Source of the DNA: Betaproteobacteria bacterium
Lineage (GTDB): Bacteria > Pseudomonadota > Gammaproteobacteria > Burkholderiales > Rhodocyclaceae
Length of the DNA stretch: 64,000 nt
Direction: 5' to 3'
Assembly (NCBI GenBank): GCA_016720065.1
Contig: JADJXY010000002.1
Span: 3,087,411 to 3,151,410 of the forward strand
The notes beneath the pieces were generated by a model, which was not told where the DNA came from, did no database searches, and worked only from the letters and a program-made list of their open reading frames with translations. The position numbers and the translations under genes were made by a program. Positions 16,357 through 24,340 of this stretch are shown piece after piece. How positions within the stretch are numbered: position 1 is the first letter of the stretch; every line of letters begins with the position of its first letter.

Positions 16357-16735
16357 GTGGACTATCGATGACGTTGCTGCTCGGTTTGAAGAGGCCGCAA
16401 GCACCAGTCGACGGTTGCCTCCTGTTCGAGTACAGGGATACTTCAACTGCTGGCCCGCCATTGTCCGGAGCGAATGGGAGACCTTTGCAGCGGACGAGAG
16501 GGTGTACCGATCCTTTCCGCCGAGTCCAGACGCGATTGAGCGAATGCTGGAGGTCATGCGCTGGGTGCAGTGGCTCACAGTTGAGCAACGTCATCTCGTA
16601 TGGATGCGCGCGAAGCGCTATGGCTGGCGGGACATCACGATCCGCTTTGCCTGCGACCGCACGACGGCATGGCGGCATTGGCAGCGGGCATTGCAGACGG
16701 TCGCAGATCAACTCAATGGTGTGGTGATCGCGTAG
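16349..16735 (+). CDS. DUF6362-like phage protein
   Basis: A 128-residue protein with conserved-looking tryptophans and a C-terminal helix-turn-helix-like part (LVWMRAKRYGWRDITIRFACDRTTAWRHWQRAL), which resembles sigma-factor region 4. The pattern fits the DUF6362 family. It is the last gene of the early operon, the usual position of a late-gene activator in lambdoid phages, so an activator role is possible (inference). Confidence 0.75.
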   Translation: MTKWTIDDVAARFEEAASTSRRLPPVRVQGYFNCWPAIVRSEWETFAADERVYRSFPPSPDAIERMLEVMRWVQWLTVEQRHLVWMRAKRYGWRDITIRFACDRTTAWRHWQRALQTVADQLNGVVIA

Positions 16736-16952
16736 GGTTTTGGCGTGATTTGGCGCGTATGGTCGGAGATGTGCTCCATCACGCGGCAATCAGCGGTTTT
16801 TGCCCCTGCAACAAAACGACCTGATCTTGCGTAGTATTCATCTATCGTCTGGACAGAGGTGACGGCAGAGGAAGCAGCCCAGAAATCAACGGGTCCTTCC
16901 TGGCCAAAAACCAATGCGGGGGGCGCGAGCGCGGCGCTTTTTTAGCGTCAGG

Positions 16953-17004
16953 GTGCGAACCAAGGTTCGCACGGTTCGCAGTTCGCACCCCGTCAGTTCG
17001 CACC
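16953..17004. promoter_or_regulatory. GGTTCGCAC repeat cluster upstream of the methyltransferases
   Basis: Within the 328-base gap 16736-17063, GTGCGAACC (16953-16961) and GGTTCGCAC (16964-16972) form a tight inverted pair. Further direct copies follow at 16973-16980, 16981-16989 and 16996-17004. Five sites in 52 bases indicate a high-occupancy binding region, possibly for the ParB-like domains encoded just downstream or for a late activator. The rest of the gap shows no gene. Confidence 0.6.
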
Positions 17005-17010
17005 AACCCC

Positions 17011-17045
17011 AAAACCCGCCCACGGTTGTCGTCGGCGGGTTTTCT
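17011..17045 (+). terminator. Hairpin before the ParB-methyltransferase operon
   Basis: AAAACCCGCC (17011-17020) pairs with GGCGGGTTTT (17034-17043), followed by CTATTTT. Similar hairpins occur at 28716 and 42552, each just before the leader of a following phage gene. Confidence 0.65.
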
Positions 17046-17063
17046 ATTTTCAGGACACCCTCT

Positions 17064-18476
17064 TTGAATACGCTCAACGTCGAGTACCGCAAGGTCGAGG
17101 CGCTGATTCCCTACGCCCGCAATCCGCGCACACATTCCGATGCGCAGATCACCAAGATCGCCGCCAGCATCGTCGAATATGGCTGGACGAACCCGGTTCT
17201 GGTTGATGGCGACAACGGCATCATCGCGGGCCACGGTCGTTTGGCTGCTGCACGCAAGCTGGGGCTGGATCAGGTGCCGGTGATCGAACTGGCCCATCTC
17301 ACCACCGCGCAAAAGCGCGCCTTGGTCATCGCCGACAACCGGCTGGCGCTTGACGCTGGCTGGGATGAGGAGGTGTTGGCGCTCGAACTGGCGGAGCTTT
17401 CCGAAGCGGGTTTCGAACTGGCGCTGACCGGCTTCGAGAACATCGAGATCGATGCGCTGCTGGCAGATGCCACGCCCACCGAAGCAGAACCTGCGGCGCA
17501 AGATGATGCAGATGCCGACGAACCCGATACGACTGATGACGTACCTGACAAACCAGTGGTGGCGGTGTCGCGCGAGGGCGATGTCTGGGCCATCGGCTCG
17601 CACCGGTTGATCTGTGGCGACGCCACCGACCCAGCCGTGGTCGCCACGCTGATGCAGGGTGACACCGCGCAGCTTTGCTTCACCTCGCCGCCGTATGGCA
17701 ACCAGCGCGACTACACCTCCGGCGGCATTGCCGATTGGGATGTCCTGATGCGCGGTGTGTTCGCACATCTGCCGATGGCGGGCGACGGACAGGTGCTGGT
17801 CAATCTTGGGCTGATCCACCGCGACAACGAAGTCATCCCCTATTGGGACGGCTGGCTGTCCTGGATGCGTCAGCAAGGGTGGCGGCGCTTCGCGTGGTAC
17901 GTCTGGGATCAGGGGCCAGGCATGCCCGGCGACTGGCAGGGCCGATTGGCTCCCAGCTTCGAGTTTGTTTTCCACTTCAATCGCAGCACCCGCAAACCCA
18001 ACAAGATTGTTCCTTGCAAGCACGCAGGCCAGGAATCGCACCTGCGCGCTGACGGGTCGTCCACGGCGATGCGCGGTAAGGATGGCGAGGTCGGCGGCTG
18101 GACGCACAAGGGTCAGCCGACGCAGGACACCCGAATCCCCGACTCAGTGATTCGTGTGATGCGCCACAAGGGCAAGATCGGTCAGGACATTGATCACCCC
18201 GCCGTCTTCCCGGTGGCGTTGCCGGAGTTCGCCATCGAGTCCTACACAGACGCCGGAGACATCGTGTTCGAGCCGTTCGGCGGCAGTGGCACGACGATGC
18301 TGGCCGCGCAGCGCACTGGCCGCATTTGTCGCAGCGTCGAGATTGCGCCGGAGTACGTGGACGTGGCCATCAAGCGCTTTCAGCAAAACCACCCCGGCGT
18401 GCCGGTCACGCTGATCGCCACCGGCCAATCTTTCGACGAGATCGCCACTGAACGCGAAATGGAGGTGGCGGCATGA
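17064..18476 (+). CDS. ParB-domain/DNA methyltransferase fusion (1)
   Basis: A 470-residue protein. Residues 1-100 form a ParB/Sulfiredoxin-type N-terminal domain (VEALIPYARNPRTHSDAQI, then GIIAGHGRLAAARKLG and ADNRLA). After an acidic linker comes a beta-class amino-methyltransferase: TSPPYGNQRDY near residue 207 (motif IV) and EPFGGSGTTMLAAQ near the C-terminus (motif I). SPPY suggests N4-cytosine or N6-adenine methylation. TTG with CAGGA upstream was chosen as start because the conserved domain begins there. It would protect phage DNA from restriction. Confidence 0.85.
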   Translation: MNTLNVEYRKVEALIPYARNPRTHSDAQITKIAASIVEYGWTNPVLVDGDNGIIAGHGRLAAARKLGLDQVPVIELAHLTTAQKRALVIADNRLALDAGWDEEVLALELAELSEAGFELALTGFENIEIDALLADATPTEAEPAAQDDADADEPDTTDDVPDKPVVAVSREGDVWAIGSHRLICGDATDPAVVATLMQGDTAQLCFTSPPYGNQRDYTSGGIADWDVLMRGVFAHLPMAGDGQVLVNLGLIHRDNEVIPYWDGWLSWMRQQGWRRFAWYVWDQGPGMPGDWQGRLAPSFEFVFHFNRSTRKPNKIVPCKHAGQESHLRADGSSTAMRGKDGEVGGWTHKGQPTQDTRIPDSVIRVMRHKGKIGQDIDHPAVFPVALPEFAIESYTDAGDIVFEPFGGSGTTMLAAQRTGRICRSVEIAPEYVDVAIKRFQQNHPGVPVTLIATGQSFDEIATEREMEVAA

Positions 18477-19708
18477 ACTGGCTGGCCGACAAGATCGAGC
18501 AGTGGCCGACAGCCAAACTGCTGCCCTATGCCCGCAATGCGCGGACGCACTCGGATGATCAGGTGGCGCAGATCGCCGCATCGATTGCCGAGTTTGGCTT
18601 CACCAATCCGATCCTTGCAGGCAGTGACGGCATCATCGTCGCTGGGCATGGCCGCTTGGCCGCTGCGCAGAAACTCGGGCTGGAAATCGTGCCCGTGGTC
18701 GTACTGGATCACCTGAGCCCGACCCAGCGCCGCGCCTTGGTCATCGCAGACAACCGCATCGCGGAGAACGCTGGCTGGGATGACGCGATGTTGCGGATCG
18801 AACTTGAGGCTTTGCAGCTGGAAGGTTTCGATCTGGACATCACCGGCTTCGACACCGACGCGCTGGCCGAACTTATCGCGGGCGAAGAGCCGGACAACGA
18901 GGGTCAGACCGATGAGGACGCGGTACCGGAGGTTGGCGAAATTCCAATATCGCGCCCGGGCGATGTCTGGATCATGGGCCAGCACCGACTGCTGTGCGGT
19001 GACTCGACCGTGGCAGAGAGCTATGCCCGGCTGATGCAAGGCGACATGGCAGACATGGTCTTCACCGACCCGCCGTACAACGTGAACTATGCCAACAGCG
19101 CCAAGGACAAGATGCGCGGCAAGGACCGCGCGATCCTCAACGACAACCTGGGCGATGGCTTCTACGACTTCCTGTTGGCAGCATTGACGCCCACCGTGGC
19201 GAACTGCCGGGGCGGCATCTATGTGGCGATGTCATCCAGCGAGCTGGATGTGCTGCAGGCCGCCTTTCGCGCCGCCGGTGGCAAGTGGTCGACGTTCATC
19301 ATCTGGGCCAAGAACACCTTCACGCTGGGCCGTGCCGACTACCAGCGCCAGTACGAGCCGATCCTGTACGGATGGCCCGAGGGTGCGCAACGCCACTGGT
19401 GTGGTGACCGCGATCAGGGCGATGTGTGGGCGATCAAGAAGCCGCAGAAGAACGATCTGCATCCGACAATGAAGCCGGTGGAGCTGGTCGAGCGGGCGAT
19501 CCGCAATTCGAGCCGCCCGGGTAACGTGGTGCTTGATCCGTTCGGTGGATCTGGCACAACGTTGATTGCGGCCGAAAAGTCAGGTCGCGTCGCGCGGCTG
19601 ATCGAACTCGATCCGAAGTACGTGGATGTGATCGTGCGCCGGTGGGAGGACTTCACCGGCCAGACGGCTATCCGCGAGGCAGCAGACCAGGAATTGTGCG
19701 CCAGTTGA
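18473..19708 (+). CDS. ParB-domain/DNA methyltransferase fusion (2)
   Basis: A 411-residue paralogue of the preceding gene, overlapping it by four bases. It has the same ParB-like N-domain (LLPYARNARTHSDDQV, GIIVAGHGRLAAAQKLG, IADNRIAENAGW), then TDPPYNVNY near residue 199 (motif IV of N6-adenine enzymes), NDLHPTMKPVELVERAI and DPFGGSGTTLIAAE (motif I). The two copies have diverged at motif IV (SPPY versus DPPY), so different target bases are likely. The 3' end overlaps the convergent gene at 19668 by 41 bases. Confidence 0.88.
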   Translation: MNWLADKIEQWPTAKLLPYARNARTHSDDQVAQIAASIAEFGFTNPILAGSDGIIVAGHGRLAAAQKLGLEIVPVVVLDHLSPTQRRALVIADNRIAENAGWDDAMLRIELEALQLEGFDLDITGFDTDALAELIAGEEPDNEGQTDEDAVPEVGEIPISRPGDVWIMGQHRLLCGDSTVAESYARLMQGDMADMVFTDPPYNVNYANSAKDKMRGKDRAILNDNLGDGFYDFLLAALTPTVANCRGGIYVAMSSSELDVLQAAFRAAGGKWSTFIIWAKNTFTLGRADYQRQYEPILYGWPEGAQRHWCGDRDQGDVWAIKKPQKNDLHPTMKPVELVERAIRNSSRPGNVVLDPFGGSGTTLIAAEKSGRVARLIELDPKYVDVIVRRWEDFTGQTAIREAADQELCAS

Positions 19709-19892
19709 ATGGCTGGCCAGGCTGCTTGGCCTCTTCTTCCTCAGCGACGCGCCGCAGGATTTGCAGGGTGGTGAGATCGCGCGGCAGTGCCATGCACATG
19801 ACGCGCACAGCCTGCTCGATGGAGACGTCTGGACGCCGGTTGGCAATCAGCCAACGCAGCGCCTGCTCCCGTTCGGTGGCGGGCGTTTTCAT
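19668..19892 (-). CDS. Small hypothetical phage protein
   Basis: A 74-residue helical protein (MKTPATEREQALRWLIANRR). The ATG at 19890-19892 overlaps the stop of the upstream 120-residue gene (ATGA), which fixes the start against a much longer frame upstream. It is last in a five-gene leftward cluster. No family recognised. Confidence 0.65.
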   Translation of the reverse strand: MKTPATEREQALRWLIANRRPDVSIEQAVRVMCMALPRDLTTLQILRRVAEEEEAKQPGQPFNWRTIPGLLPRG

Positions 19893-20254
19893 CAGGCAGC
19901 CATCTCTTCGCAGATTTCGCAGTGGATCACAAAGCCTGTCAGGTAAGGCAGGCCGCGCGGGATGCCGTACTGCTTGCTGGTCTGGCGGCCAATCGTCCAG
20001 CCCATCCAACGTTGGGTGGCGGCCTTGATCGCATCCTGCAAGGCTTGGCCTTGGTACAAGCCGTTCTGGACGTCGTCGGCAAAGTGGCGTCCGTGGCGAC
20101 TGTCGAGGAAGGTCCGCACCGATTCGAGGGGCTGGTGGGTGGCGTCCGAAATGGCGTTCATGGCCAGGGGCCATGCGGCGCTGGCGTGTTCGTTCATCGT
20201 GCCCCAAAAACCCCAGGCTTCGTTTTGGGTGGCGGGTATCTGGTTGGTGGTCAT
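19892..20254 (-). CDS. Hypothetical phage protein, leftward cluster
   Basis: A 120-residue protein with the patterned segment WGTMNEHASAAWPLAMNAI and a C-terminal VIHCEICEEM. GGAGA precedes the ATG. A copy of the six-fold leader element lies 34 bases upstream (20289-20320). It is cytosolic. No named family. Confidence 0.7.
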   Translation of the reverse strand: MTTNQIPATQNEAWGFWGTMNEHASAAWPLAMNAISDATHQPLESVRTFLDSRHGRHFADDVQNGLYQGQALQDAIKAATQRWMGWTIGRQTSKQYGIPRGLPYLTGFVIHCEICEEMAA

Positions 20255-20288
20255 GGTGTCTTCTCCGGGTTGATCGTTGCGACACCTG

Positions 20289-20320
20289 TAGTAACGCGCT
20301 GTTCGATTGAGAAGCCAAGC
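20289..20320 (-). promoter_or_regulatory. Leader element copy 1
   Basis: Read leftward: GCTTGGCTTC, six bases, GAACAGCGCG, then TTACTA. The TTGGCT and TTACTA boxes are 18 bases apart, as in a sigma-70 promoter, with the conserved AACAGCGCG between them. It precedes the gene starting at 20254. Confidence 0.65.
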
Positions 20321-20351
20321 TGTTCCTGGCCTCTTTCTCGATCAATTTCGC

Positions 20352-20711
20352 TTACCCGAGACGGGCTACGTAGCGGGCGTAATCACCGCCCTCGGGATTG
20401 ACGTAGAGGTAAGGGCGTCCGGGAGCAGTGACCTCGACGCAGAGGTAGCCGTCGCCAGTGCCGCCACCCTTGCCACGCAGCCAGTCGCGTGACACCAGCA
20501 GGCTGCGCCCAAAGGCGTCGAATTCGGCAGGGGTGAGCTCCTTGGTCTCGGTGACGTAGACCTTGTGCTGGTCGCTCCCGCCCAGTTCGCCGAGGTCGGC
20601 AGGTTTGCGTGCAAACGGCAGGCGGATGCTCAACTCTTCGACCTGGAGGCTTTGGCCTGCGAACTGCAGAGTGCGTGGGGTGCGTTCGATGGTGATGGTC
20701 ATGGTGCTCAT
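20352..20711 (-). CDS. Hypothetical phage protein, leftward cluster
   Basis: A 119-residue beta-rich protein (TITIERTPRTLQFAGQSLQVEELSIRLPF ending in PYLYVNPEGGDYARYVARLG). An alternative ATG lies three codons in. A leader-element copy is 40 bases upstream. It looks like a small single-domain beta protein; function unknown. Confidence 0.7.
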   Translation of the reverse strand: MSTMTITIERTPRTLQFAGQSLQVEELSIRLPFARKPADLGELGGSDQHKVYVTETKELTPAEFDAFGRSLLVSRDWLRGKGGGTGDGYLCVEVTAPGRPYLYVNPEGGDYARYVARLG

Positions 20712-20751
20712 GGCGGTTTTCCTGGTTTGGCGTCGTCAATCACGACATCTG

Positions 20752-20783
20752 TATGAACGCGCTGGTGGGGAGAGAAGCCAAGC
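20752..20783 (-). promoter_or_regulatory. Leader element copy 2
   Basis: GCTTGGCTTC, six bases, CACCAGCGCG, TTCATA, read leftward, with the same total length as the other copies; the central box is slightly diverged. It precedes the gene starting at 20711. Confidence 0.65.
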
Positions 20784-20840
20784 TATTCATGGCTCCTCTC
20801 GCCATCTTTTTGGCTTCGCCGAAACTCGCTGTGCTCGTTT

Positions 20841-21404
20841 TCAGGCGATGCGGTAGATCCGCTCGCCACCCTGCGGCTTGTCCGAGACGATGGTCAGGCC
20901 GAGCTTTTTCTTGAAGGCTCCGGCGAAGGTGCCGCGCACCGTGTGCGCCTGCCAACCGGTGGCGGTGCAGATCTGGCCGATGGTTGCGCCCTCGGGGCGT
21001 TGCAGCATCCGGATCACTTCGGCCTGCTTGCTGTTCTCGCGGGTGCGCGGCTTGACCCACGTTGCTTCGGCGGCGGTTACGGCGGCTTCCAGTTCGGGAT
21101 CGCTCGCGGCCGCAGGCGCGCCTTCAGCGTTGGCGATGATCCGGTCGAGATTGGCTTCGAACTGACCGATGCCCTTCCTGTTCACGTCGGGACGCGGAAT
21201 GCCCAGGGCGTCGTAGCCCTCCGCAGCGACAAGCCAGTCGGTGCCATCGGTGGTGATCAGTGCGCGGTTGAAAAGTCCATCGAGGACCTTCTTGCGTGCG
21301 CCGCCTTTGATGTTGTCGGGGAACCAGTCGATCTTGCCGCTGGTGTGTTCAACCGCGTGGGCCAGGATCGCGTGCTGGGCAGGGGTCAGTTGAGTGGTGG
21401 TCAT
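20841..21404 (-). CDS. DUF3489 domain-containing protein
   Basis: A 187-residue protein. The last 65 residues (SKQAEVIRMLQRPEGATIGQICTATGWQAHTVRGTFAG and onward to GGERIYRI) are a textbook DUF3489 domain, a winged-helix-like module. The N-terminal half (MTTTQLTPAQHAILAHAVEHT) is also typical. GGAG precedes the ATG at 21402-21404, which was chosen over a longer frame. The family is probably DNA-binding. A leader-element copy lies 33 bases upstream. Confidence 0.88.
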   Translation of the reverse strand: MTTTQLTPAQHAILAHAVEHTSGKIDWFPDNIKGGARKKVLDGLFNRALITTDGTDWLVAAEGYDALGIPRPDVNRKGIGQFEANLDRIIANAEGAPAAASDPELEAAVTAAEATWVKPRTRENSKQAEVIRMLQRPEGATIGQICTATGWQAHTVRGTFAGAFKKKLGLTIVSDKPQGGERIYRIA

Positions 21405-21437
21405 GTTTTGCTCCTTCGATGTGGTGGACGGTGATGT

Positions 21438-21469
21438 GATGAACGCGCTGTTCTCAAGTGAAGCCAAGC
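21438..21469 (-). promoter_or_regulatory. Leader element copy 3
   Basis: GCTTGGCTTC, six bases, GAACAGCGCG, TTCATC read leftward. TTGGCT and TTCATC are 18 bases apart. It precedes the DUF3489 gene. GAAC-N5-GTTC inside the copy is a short palindrome. Confidence 0.65.
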
Positions 21470-21498
21470 GCTTTTTGCTTGGCGTCTTCGCTTCGCAA

Positions 21499-21696
21499 TC
21501 AGGTGTTGGCCTTGTCTGACGGGTTGGCATTGCGCCCCTGCTCGAGACCCGCGTTGAAGGCGGCTTCAAGCGCATCGCGTAGGCACCAGACCGCTACATC
21601 GTGGAAATCGAGGCTGTCCGAGCGGCGGGTTTCCAGGGTTTCGATGCCCAGCTTGTTTTGCGCGATCTGGGTCAGGAGTTGTTCGAGCTTGCTCAT
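21499..21696 (-). CDS. DUF6900-like small protein
   Basis: A 65-residue protein with the pattern LGIETLETRRSDSLDFHDVAVWCLRDALEAAFNAG, which I associate with DUF6900. It is a compact helical protein with no membrane segment. AGGAC lies upstream of the ATG. It is first of the leftward cluster, divergent from the terminase genes. Role unknown. Confidence 0.75.
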   Translation of the reverse strand: MSKLEQLLTQIAQNKLGIETLETRRSDSLDFHDVAVWCLRDALEAAFNAGLEQGRNANPSDKANT

Positions 21697-21729
21697 GTCC
21701 GTGTCCTTTCATGGTGTTGATGACGAACG

Positions 21730-21761
21730 TATGAACGCGCTGTTCCAGATGGAAGCCAAGC
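21730..21761 (-). promoter_or_regulatory. Leader element copy 4
   Basis: GCTTGGCTTC, six bases, GAACAGCGCG, TTCATA read leftward. It is 33 bases from the DUF6900-like start. It also lies in the divergent region before the terminase small subunit, where a phage cos site could be expected but was not identified. Confidence 0.65.
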
Positions 21762-21813
21762 TCAATCCGCAGGAATGACGAACAAATGATTGAAGGTGCC
21801 CCGAAGGGGAAAT

Positions 21814-22362
21814 ATGGGTATTTCGATTCGTGCCTACGCACGCCACCGAGGGGTGTCCGATGCAGCGGTGCGCAAGGCCATCGCTGCTGGGCGGATCACG
21901 CCGGAGGCAGACGGAACGATTGATGCCGAGCGCGTCGACCGCGAGTGGGCGCGCAATTCCGATGCACCGCGCAGTGGCACGGCCACCCGCGCGGTCAAGG
22001 TCGCCGTCCCGGAGTCCAGCGGACCTACAGCAGATGGACAAGCAGCCTCATTGGCAACATCCGCAGCAGGTGGCACGTCCTTGTTGCAAGCGCGGACGGT
22101 CAACGAAGTGGTCAAGGCGCAAACCAACAAGGTGCGCCTGGCCCGCCTCAAGGGCGAGCTGGTAGATCGGCCGCAGGCCATCGCCCATGTTTTCAAGCTG
22201 GCGCGCTCCGAACGCGATGCCTGGCTCAACTGGCCCGCACGCATCTCGGCACAGATGGCAGCCAAGCTCGGCGTCGATCCTCACACGATGCACATCGCCT
22301 TGGAGGCGGCGGTGCGTGAGCACCTGCAGGAACTGGGCGAGATGCGCCCGAGGGTGGATTGA
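21814..22362 (+). CDS. Terminase small subunit-like DNA packaging protein
   Basis: A 182-residue protein with an N-terminal helix-turn-helix (IRAYARHRGVSDAAVRKAIAAGRI) like lambda Nu1, a flexible middle and a helical C-terminus (NKVRLARLKGELVDRPQAIAHVFKLARSERDAW) that would bind the large subunit. It precedes the large terminase with a one-base overlap (TGATG). It should recognise the phage cos site. Confidence 0.85.
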   Translation: MGISIRAYARHRGVSDAAVRKAIAAGRITPEADGTIDAERVDREWARNSDAPRSGTATRAVKVAVPESSGPTADGQAASLATSAAGGTSLLQARTVNEVVKAQTNKVRLARLKGELVDRPQAIAHVFKLARSERDAWLNWPARISAQMAAKLGVDPHTMHIALEAAVREHLQELGEMRPRVD

Positions 22363-24323
22363 TGAACATGGACTACGAAGGCGCTGCCGAGATTGAACGC
22401 GCGTGGCGCGAAGGACTGACTCCCGACCCGCTGCTCACCGTGTCCGAATGGTCGGATCGCCATCGGATGCTCTCCAGCAAGGCATCTGCCGAACCCGGGC
22501 GCTGGCGTACCAGTCGCACGCCGTACCTGAAAGCCATCATGGATTGCCTGTCGCCGACCTCGCCGGTCGAGCGCGTGGTGTTCATGAAGGCGGCACAGCT
22601 TGGCGCGACCGAGATGGGATCGAACTGGATCGGCTATGTGATCCACCACGCACCCGGGCCAATGATGGCGGTGTGGCCAACAGTGGAGATGGCCAAGCGC
22701 AACTCCAAGCAGCGGATCGATCCGCTGATCGAGGAGTCGTCCGCACTGGCTGAACTGATTGCACCGGCGCGCAGCCGGGATTCCGGCAACACCATCCTGG
22801 CCAAGGAGTTCCGGGGTGGCGTGCTGGTGATGACCGGGGCCAACAGCGCGGTCGGGCTGCGCTCGATGCCTGTGCGGTATCTGTTCCTCGACGAGGTCGA
22901 CGGCTATCCGTTGGACGTCGAGGGTGAAGGGGACGCAATCTCGCTGGCCGAGGCGCGTACACGCACCTTCGCGCGGCGCAAGATCTTCATCGTCTCGACG
23001 CCGACGATCTCAGGGGCATCGGCTATCGAGCGCGAGTACGAGGCCAGTGACCAACGTCGCTACTTCGTGCCGTGTCCGCATTGCTCGCACCGGCAGTGGC
23101 TGCGTTTCGAGCAGCTGCGTTGGGACAAAGGGCAACCGGAGACCGCTGCCTACATCTGTGAGTCATGTGACACCGCGATTGCCGAGCATCACAAGACGTG
23201 GATGCTGGAGCACGGCGAGTGGCGCGCGATGATCACCGATGGCGCGGGAAAGACGGCAGGCTTCCACCTGTCGTCGCTATACAGCCCGGTGGGCTGGCGT
23301 TCGTGGCGTGAGATCGCCGCTGCGTGGGAAGCCGCCGTCAGTAAAGAGTCGGGATCGGCCGCCGCCATCAAGACCTTCAAGAACACCGAGCTGGGTGAAA
23401 CCTGGGTCGAGGAAGGCGAAGCGCCGGACTGGCAACGGCTGGTCGAGCGCCGCGAGGACTACCGCGTCGGCACGGTGCCGCAAGGTGGTCTGCTCTTGGT
23501 AGGCGCGGCCGACGTGCAGAAGGATCGCATCGAGGCCTCGGTCTGGGCCTTCGGGCGCGGCAAGGAGTCGTGGCTGGTCGAGCACCGCGTGCTGATGGGG
23601 GACACCGCCCGCGACACGGTGTGGAAGCGCCTTGCTGAAATGCTGGCCGAAACCTGGACACACGCCTCCGGCGCGGCGATGCCGCTGGTGCGCTTTGCCT
23701 TGGACACCGGCTTTGCGACGCAGGAGGCCTACGCCTTTGTGCGGGCTTGCCGCGATTCGCGTGTGATGGCGGTCAAGGGTGTGCCTCGCGGTGCAGCCTT
23801 GATCGGCACGCCGACCGCCATCGATGTCTCGCAGGGCGGCAAGAAGCTGCGCCGGGGCATCAAGGTGTACACGGTGGCGGTCAGCATCGCCAAGCTCGAG
23901 TTCTACAACAACCTGCGCAAGAGCGCAGATGTTGGCGAGGACGGATTGACCACGGTGTTCCCGGCCGGGTTCGTCCATCTGCCCAAGATCGACGCCGAGT
24001 TCATCCAGCAACTCTGCGCGGAACAACTGATCACCCGCCGCGACCGCAACGGCTTCCCGGTGCGCGAGTGGCAAAAGATGCGCGAGCGCAATGAAGCGCT
24101 CGACTGCTACGTCTACGCCCGCGCGGCTGCATCGGCGGCGGGTCTGGATCGCTTCGAGGAACGTCACTGGCGGGAACTGGAGCGACAACTGGGGCTGGCC
24201 AGTCCGCCAGCCCTTGAAACACCTACTGAATCGATCAACGAGGCCACCCAACGCGGTGGCCTCGCTGTTTCTGGCAACCGTAACACCGGTCGGCGCGTGA
24301 TCAAAAGCCGCTGGCTGTCCTGA
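22362..24323 (+). CDS. Terminase large subunit, GpA family
   Basis: A 653-residue ATPase/nuclease of the lambda gpA family (PF05876). The adenine/Walker A region is VVFMKAAQLGATEMGSNW near residue 75, Walker B is YLFLDEVDGYP near residue 172, and there is a zinc-like FVPCPHCSHRQW with ICESCD further on. The C-terminal nuclease part contains FALDTGFATQEAYAF. An inverted repeat (24240-24248 with 24254-24262) lies inside the last 30 codons and could attenuate transcription. It packages phage DNA into proheads. Confidence 0.95.
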   Translation: MNMDYEGAAEIERAWREGLTPDPLLTVSEWSDRHRMLSSKASAEPGRWRTSRTPYLKAIMDCLSPTSPVERVVFMKAAQLGATEMGSNWIGYVIHHAPGPMMAVWPTVEMAKRNSKQRIDPLIEESSALAELIAPARSRDSGNTILAKEFRGGVLVMTGANSAVGLRSMPVRYLFLDEVDGYPLDVEGEGDAISLAEARTRTFARRKIFIVSTPTISGASAIEREYEASDQRRYFVPCPHCSHRQWLRFEQLRWDKGQPETAAYICESCDTAIAEHHKTWMLEHGEWRAMITDGAGKTAGFHLSSLYSPVGWRSWREIAAAWEAAVSKESGSAAAIKTFKNTELGETWVEEGEAPDWQRLVERREDYRVGTVPQGGLLLVGAADVQKDRIEASVWAFGRGKESWLVEHRVLMGDTARDTVWKRLAEMLAETWTHASGAAMPLVRFALDTGFATQEAYAFVRACRDSRVMAVKGVPRGAALIGTPTAIDVSQGGKKLRRGIKVYTVAVSIAKLEFYNNLRKSADVGEDGLTTVFPAGFVHLPKIDAEFIQQLCAEQLITRRDRNGFPVREWQKMRERNEALDCYVYARAAASAAGLDRFEERHWRELERQLGLASPPALETPTESINEATQRGGLAVSGNRNTGRRVIKSRWLS

Positions 24324-24340
24324 CACCCCAAGGAGAAAAC

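Noticed and set aside
19893..20345. Upstream extension of the 74-residue gene to a 225-residue protein
   Set aside because: The extension runs in another frame through the well-supported 120-residue gene; the ATGA overlap gives the better start.
20289..21761. Reading the leader elements as conserved peptides (MNALF..EAKL on one strand, LAS..NSAFI on the other)
   Set aside because: Conservation includes third codon positions, one copy has an in-frame stop, and no consistent ribosome site precedes them, so the constraint is on DNA or RNA.
21697..21813. Search for a cos site before the terminase genes
   Set aside because: The gap holds the leader element, but no lambda-like cohesive-end symmetry could be recognised by eye.
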